Assembly (NCBI GenBank): GCA_030426295.1
Contig: JAUHYY010000038.1
Location: 1 to 9,808 of the forward strand
Direction of reading: 5' to 3'
DNA: 9,808 bases
From: a bacterium
Lineage (GTDB): Bacteria > Patescibacteriota > Gracilibacteria > UBA1369 > GCA-2718715
Shown here: positions 6,491 through 9,808 of the stretch, one piece after another
How positions within the stretch are numbered: position 1 is the stretch's first letter
Layout: every line of letters begins with the position of its first letter
Notes under the pieces: model-generated
The model's database searches: none
Told to the model about the DNA's origin: nothing
What the model saw: only the letters and a program-made list of their open reading frames with translations
Translations under genes and position numbers: made by a program

Positions 6491-6674
6491 TCCTTTTAAT
6501 TGATTTAACTGAGCCTTTTATTGCTCCGTATTTCTTAATAGCTTCTTTTGAGTAGTCAGAGCATGTAGGAGTGTATTTGCAGTATCCTCCAGGGTAGATA
6601 TGTCGAAGTGGACCATGGTCTGGAGAAAGAGTCTTTTGATATATCTCGATTATGAAAATCAGAAGATGCTTCAT
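6444..6674 (-). CDS. yidD: membrane protein insertion efficiency factor YidD
   Basis: 76 aa, typical size. YidD is a small inner-membrane-associated protein that helps YidC and Sec insert membrane proteins. The family pattern is clear: an amphipathic start (IFIIEIYQKTLSPDHG, 6-21), the cysteine motif YCKYTPTCSDYSKEAI (31-46), the region KKYGAIKGSVKSIKRI (47-62) and the end CNPCSKGGKDLP (65-76). The insert between SPDHG and the first Cys (PLRHIYPGG) makes the form longer than the enterobacterial one and resembles, from memory, versions in Patescibacteria. It starts 10 nt after the M23 peptidase stop with no Shine-Dalgarno sequence and is probably cotranscribed with it. The usual neighbours rpmH, rnpA and yidC are absent. 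The codons for the conserved C-terminal motif overlap the end of capA. Confidence 0.93.
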   Translation of the reverse strand: MKHLLIFIIEIYQKTLSPDHGPLRHIYPGGYCKYTPTCSDYSKEAIKKYGAIKGSVKSIKRIISCNPCSKGGKDLP

Positions 6675-6684
6675 GACTTGTGCA

Positions 6685-8091
6685 TTACATACATTGGTAT
6701 GGATTGATTCTCACACCATTTAGATGACATTCGTAATGAAGATGAATTCCTGTCGCACCATATACACGACCAGTATTACCCATTTTAGAAATTACTTGTC
6801 CTCTCTTAACTGATTGACCAACGCTTACGTATAGAACTTCGTTATGAGCGTATAATGTTTGGTATCCGTTACCATGATCAATAACAATCACATTACCGTA
6901 ACCTCCGTTCCATCCGTAATCGGCTTGTACGATCACACCTTCACCACTTGCATAAATATCTGGTCTGCTTCTGTTTGCAATATCTAAGGCGTAATGACCA
7001 CGTCTGTAACCCTGACTAACTTGCCCGATTGTTGGCTTGATTGAAGGTATCTTTGGATCTGAGTTTCCTTGTTCTGAAGATGCTGGTCCTGCTGCTTGTG
7101 CAGGAGCTTGAATCTGCTGTTTTGGAACATCAATATTATCTGAAGTAACTCTTTGAGTGCCTGTTACTCCTGTTAATGGGGCAATATTTGGTGTAGGCAC
7201 TGAATCTGGAGTTGGTGGAGTTGGTTCAGGCAGGTTTGGTTCGATGTTTGCATTGATGTCAGTAGGAACACTAGCGATTTGTGTTGGTACTTCTTGTACT
7301 TGCTGAGGAGGTGCAATTATTTGCTCATTTTGTGCTACCAAAGTCTCTGTCACTCTTTTGCCACCTGGAATAAATAAGTTTTGTCCTACAGCTAATCTAT
7401 CTGTTGCTAGACTGTTATATTTTCTTAGGGCAGACTCATCAACGTCGTATTTTGCCACGATTGTTGAGATTGTGTCTCCTCTAGAAACTTCGTGCGAGAT
7501 ACCGTCTGTTGGTGGTATCTTTAGAACTTGTCCTGGTTTTACTGTATCTACACTTACGATGTTATTTTCCCAAATTAGAGTGTCTGTTTTGATTTCGTAT
7601 AGCTCTGCAATTTGAGATATAGTTTGACCTTCTTGAACCTCATGAGAAATAGTATCGATTCTGTCTATACGGATTGATTCTGCATCCTGGGGCATGTTTT
7701 TAACTAGGAATCCTTCTTCTGTAGTGATTAGTTGCTCAAGGTTGAATGCTATATCTTCTTCAGATAAGAAAGGGGCCCCGAACCCGTCAGCAGCATGACT
7801 GTCGAATACTCCCCCTGGAGTTACAGATGTGATTACAAGTATGCTAACTGATAAGATTGCTGCTTTTCTAGTTAGCTGCTGCATAGGCATTAACGTTACC
7901 GTTGTACGTCTGTGCTCGTGAATATAGTGAACATAATGCTTTCTTTTTTTTGTTTGAGGAAGTAAGTTCAACAAGAATACGACTAGTGCCTTTGCGATAT
8001 ATAATGGCAAAGAAAGAAGAGTTTTTTTTCTTGACATTCCGCCTCCATTTCGTAGTTTCCTGGCAGAGATTTTGATCTTTTTTAGTGGCAT
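6685..8091 (-). CDS. membrane-anchored LysM-LysM-M23 peptidoglycan peptidase
   Basis: 468 aa by the longest frame. Hydrophobic segments lie at 28-45 and 77-91, separated by a basic, His-rich stretch (KKRKHYVHYIHEHRR, 48-62). Ala-rich SHAA (98-101) after the second segment could be a signal-peptidase site. Two LysM domains, which bind peptidoglycan, follow at 149-193 and 199-243, each opening with SHEV and ending with P/VGQ...IP. A Pro/Gln-rich linker (244-355) leads to an M23 domain (356-464) with the zinc-site motifs HYALD (H366, D370), YAH (H416) and HLHYE (H450, H452). All expected zinc ligands are present, so it is probably an active cell-wall endopeptidase. A second start at 8037 (Met19) has GGAGG just upstream and may be the true one; it removes 18 basic residues and leaves all domains intact. 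yidD follows after 10 nt. Confidence 0.92.
   Translation of the reverse strand: MPLKKIKISARKLRNGGGMSRKKTLLSLPLYIAKALVVFLLNLLPQTKKRKHYVHYIHEHRRTTVTLMPMQQLTRKAAILSVSILVITSVTPGGVFDSHAADGFGAPFLSEEDIAFNLEQLITTEEGFLVKNMPQDAESIRIDRIDTISHEVQEGQTISQIAELYEIKTDTLIWENNIVSVDTVKPGQVLKIPPTDGISHEVSRGDTISTIVAKYDVDESALRKYNSLATDRLAVGQNLFIPGGKRVTETLVAQNEQIIAPPQQVQEVPTQIASVPTDINANIEPNLPEPTPPTPDSVPTPNIAPLTGVTGTQRVTSDNIDVPKQQIQAPAQAAGPASSEQGNSDPKIPSIKPTIGQVSQGYRRGHYALDIANRSRPDIYASGEGVIVQADYGWNGGYGNVIVIDHGNGYQTLYAHNEVLYVSVGQSVKRGQVISKMGNTGRVYGATGIHLHYECHLNGVRINPYQCM
8042..8046 (-). promoter_or_regulatory. Shine-Dalgarno sequence for an internal M23 gene start
   Basis: On the minus strand GGAGG ends 4 nt before an ATG at 8037. 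It is the only strong ribosome binding site seen in the window and favours 8037 over 8091 as the start. The spacing is somewhat short, and the codons Asn-Gly-Gly-Gly could give it by chance. Confidence 0.45.
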
Positions 8092-8222
8092 TAAGGCTTA
8101 TTACCTAATATTCATCGCCCATTAATGTGAGGTTTTATCCCGTAATTAATACTCCTAAATCTTGCAGATGGTAGCTTAATTTAGGCTCCATGTAAATACA
8201 TATGTCAATACTCTTCTGTATT
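8092..8222 (-). promoter_or_regulatory. 131-bp leader/promoter region of the M23 gene
   Basis: This is the longest gap between same-strand genes here. Candidate -35 boxes on the minus strand are a perfect TTGACA (8203-8208), lacking a good -10 at 17 bp, and TTTACA (8191-8196), which pairs at 17 bp with TACCAT (8168-8173). A 7-bp inverted repeat, CCTAAAT (8154-8160) with ATTTAGG (8179-8185), encloses that -10 box. The repeat could be an operator or a leader hairpin. No T-run marks a terminator for the upstream LemA-like gene. Confidence 0.35.
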
Positions 8223-8687
8223 TCAGGTAGTAAGCTTGTTGTACTTTTCAGGTTTTAAATTTGCCAGTTTGTATGCAGCTTTCTGAAGTTTTTCTTCTCT
8301 CTTTATTAAAACTTCGTTGTATACGTGAACAAGCTCATTTATAGCTTGTTCTTGTTGTTTTAGCTCTTTCACAAGTTCTTCTGCTTTTTTAGAATCTGTA
8401 TATATCTTTTGTATTTGAGGATGGAGCTTAGTCCAAATAGGCCAGTGTTTTTCTAGCTTGTTCCAGTTATCGAACCATTCGTATCTTTCTTTATCTATGC
8501 TTGAGATGTTCTGTTCAAGCTTGAGCATTAATAATGGCACCATATCTAAATACTTCTGTATGGCCTCTTTTATATCTGTTTCTAACTTTTCTAGATGGTG
8601 TTGACTCGACATTAATGTTACAAATACATTTGTAACATACATAGCAAATAAGATTAGTCCCGCAACGATGATGATTTTGATTTCCAT
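8223..8687 (-). CDS. LemA-like membrane-anchored coiled-coil protein
   Basis: 154 aa with one N-terminal membrane segment (about 4-26) and an almost wholly helical, charged remainder likely to form a coiled coil (31-68 and 94-140). Two places resemble LemA: LEKLETDIKEAIQKYLDMVPLLMLKLEQ (residues 32-59), where LemA has its long helix ending in DL(I/V)P.LV, and VYNEVL...LANLKPEKY (122-149), matching the family's YN...lgfkP..f end. The protein is shorter than usual LemA and has a Trp-rich middle (WFDNWNKLEKHWPIW, 71-85) that I do not associate with the family. LemA has no settled biochemical role. It is divergent from the ligase-like gene across 31 bp and lies upstream of the M23 gene. It ends in TGA, unlike the other genes here. 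Family call is tentative. Confidence 0.6.
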   Translation of the reverse strand: MEIKIIIVAGLILFAMYVTNVFVTLMSSQHHLEKLETDIKEAIQKYLDMVPLLMLKLEQNISSIDKERYEWFDNWNKLEKHWPIWTKLHPQIQKIYTDSKKAEELVKELKQQEQAINELVHVYNEVLIKREEKLQKAAYKLANLKPEKYNKLTT

Positions 8688-8718
8688 ATGTATATTTAAA
8701 CCTAAATAATCTTAGCAC
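8688..8718. promoter_or_regulatory. 31-bp AT-rich divergent spacer with promoter candidates
   Basis: This short space separates the divergent starts at 8687 (minus) and 8719 (plus), so both promoters must extend into it and into the opposite gene. On the plus strand TATATT (8691-8696) lies 22 nt before the ATG at 8719, the same distance seen at purP and purH, though no good -35 box precedes it. On the minus strand GATTAT/TAAGAT sequences lie 18-22 nt before the ATG at 8687. No Shine-Dalgarno sequence serves either gene. Confidence 0.35.
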
Positions 8719-9808
8719 ATGAAATACATCGCTTACATATTATTGTTCTTTCTGCCTTTTCATGCGTTTCTATCGAACTACGTAAGATTTGTTTTACGGG
8801 CTGATAATTTCTGGCTTTGGAAAGAACTTTTCTTACTGGTTGTTCTAGTTTTGAATCTTGGGTATAAAGAAATGTCTAAGCTAAAAAATGCTTATTTAAA
8901 TTGGTTTACATTTTTAGTTGTTGCTTATGGATTATTCATAGCTGCAAGTAGTCTATGGGCCCCAGGTAGCGGAATCGGAAGAATTTTTGTTGGTGCTAAG
9001 TTTGACTATCTGTTCTTTATTGCACTCTTTGCTGGGATGAGCTTTGGAAACCTGAAAAAGGATGAGTACTTAATGTTTCTCAAGTCAGCTTTCTTCGGTG
9101 GAACACTCGCTTTATTCGCAGGACTTGGGCTTCACTACTTAGTTGGGCCTGAGAATTTTACTTTATTTGGATACCGAAATGACTGGAGCACCTACATAGT
9201 TAACCAAGGTTTGGCTTTCTGCCAAAAAATCGAGAACCAAGATATCTGTAGGTTCCAAGGGACTTTCTCTGGCCCTAACCAGGCAGGATTCTTCTTGTTG
9301 CTTTACTTACCTCTCGCTTACTATTTCTTGAGACATTACTGGAATAAAATTGCTTACAGGGTAGGAATCATTTTTAGTATTGCTGCAGGAATGTTGGCTT
9401 TATTTTTAACCTTCTCACGAAGCTCATGGCTTGGGTTTATATTTGGGCTGTTTTTAATTTTAGTATTTATTCTTAAGAAGCATTTCGATTACCACACAGT
9501 AATAAGGTTTGGAGTTGTTGGGAGTTTTACAGTAGTACTTGGATTAGTTGCAGTAATTTTGCTGCAGCCTGAGTTTGTTATTCGGCCTATGTCGAGTATG
9601 GAACACTTACTAAAATGGCAGGAAGGGTTCATGGCTTTCTTGCAGAGCCCGATAATTGGGCAAGGAGTTGGAACTGCTGGCCCTGCATCTAGAATGCTTG
9701 CTGAGACTGCTCTGATACCTGAAAACTGGTTTTTGCAAGTTGCTGTGCAGTATGGATTAATTGGACTTGGATTGTTCCTTGGAATTTATGGATGGATGCT
9801 GAAGAAAC
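8719..9808 (+). CDS. O-antigen ligase/polymerase-like (Wzy_C) membrane protein, 3' truncated
   Basis: Open from ATG 8719 to the window end: 363 residues visible, with the stop outside. Many hydrophobic segments are present (about 3-20, 36-48, 62-78, 95-109, 122-142, 188-204, 213-231, 237-252, 262-283, 342-357). Family landmarks are GTFSGPNQAGFFL (181-193), FSRSSWLGF (232-240), the KW...F...P..G.GVGT segment (299-319) and PENWFLQVAVQYGLIGLGLF (334-353), which corresponds to the Wzy_C PHNxxLq...GliG motif. Such proteins transfer or polymerise undecaprenyl-diphosphate-linked glycans on the outer face of the membrane, consistent with uppP nearby. The usual His of PHN is Glu335 here, so the chemistry may differ from WaaL. 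A soluble loop between the segments (about 143-187) contains two cysteines (C168, C177). It could be a ligase, a polymerase or a relative with another acceptor. Confidence 0.85.
   Translation, partial: MKYIAYILLFFLPFHAFLSNYVRFVLRADNFWLWKELFLLVVLVLNLGYKEMSKLKNAYLNWFTFLVVAYGLFIAASSLWAPGSGIGRIFVGAKFDYLFFIALFAGMSFGNLKKDEYLMFLKSAFFGGTLALFAGLGLHYLVGPENFTLFGYRNDWSTYIVNQGLAFCQKIENQDICRFQGTFSGPNQAGFFLLLYLPLAYYFLRHYWNKIAYRVGIIFSIAAGMLALFLTFSRSSWLGFIFGLFLILVFILKKHFDYHTVIRFGVVGSFTVVLGLVAVILLQPEFVIRPMSSMEHLLKWQEGFMAFLQSPIIGQGVGTAGPASRMLAETALIPENWFLQVAVQYGLIGLGLFLGIYGWMLKK

Noticed and set aside
8223..8225. Reading UGA as glycine, as in some Patescibacteria lineages
   Set aside because: Every gene is complete without internal TGA. 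The single terminal TGA ends the LemA-like protein at the expected place, and reading through adds only about 14 codons.
8515..8718. 67-codon minus-strand frame overlapping the LemA-like gene
   Set aside because: It overlaps the membrane segment and helix of the LemA-like gene in another frame and has no recognisable features; the LemA-like frame is longer and coherent.

Overview
The window is an AT-rich bacterial chromosome segment read with the standard code: tryptophan is TGG, and TGA appears only as a stop, in the LemA-like gene. No rRNA, tRNA, transposase, CRISPR or phage gene is visible. Most starts lack a Shine-Dalgarno sequence and lie 17-23 nt downstream of a good -10 box, so leaders are very short. 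YidD has the extended SPDHG...YCKYTPTCSDY form, and an archaeal-type PurP pair sits beside a bacterial PurH. These traits together suggest a candidate-phyla-radiation (Patescibacteria-like) bacterium; this is inference, not proof.

Layout. 1-189: window edge with two tandem hairpins, then a clear sigma70-type promoter. 190-690 (+): small, probably lipid-anchored protein of unknown function. 687-5342 (-): purine block interrupted by an envelope gene, in transcription order purH (5342-3789), uppP (3706-2921), a canonical purP (2872-1856) and a strongly diverged purP paralogue (1856-687) coupled to it by TAATG. 5432-6490 (+): CapA-family metallophosphatase-like exported protein, divergent from purH. 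6444-8687 (-): a LemA-like membrane coiled-coil protein, a membrane-anchored LysM-LysM-M23 peptidase, and yidD, whose last codons overlap the end of capA antisense. 8719-end (+): an O-antigen-ligase/polymerase-like membrane protein cut by the window edge.

How they fit. PurH has both enzyme halves with their motifs intact, so the last two steps of IMP synthesis can run on 10-formyl-THF. The canonical PurP supplies a formate- and ATP-dependent alternative for the formyl transfer. The second PurP has lost the glycine-rich ATP-grasp loop and other conserved residues, so it may be a non-catalytic partner or a new enzyme. The other genes point to the cell envelope: undecaprenyl-phosphate recycling (UppP), glycan ligation or polymerisation (ligase-like), peptidoglycan cleavage (M23), membrane protein insertion (YidD) and exported CapA. 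The most notable features are the PurP pair, the missing His in the ligase motif, and the yidD/capA antisense overlap.
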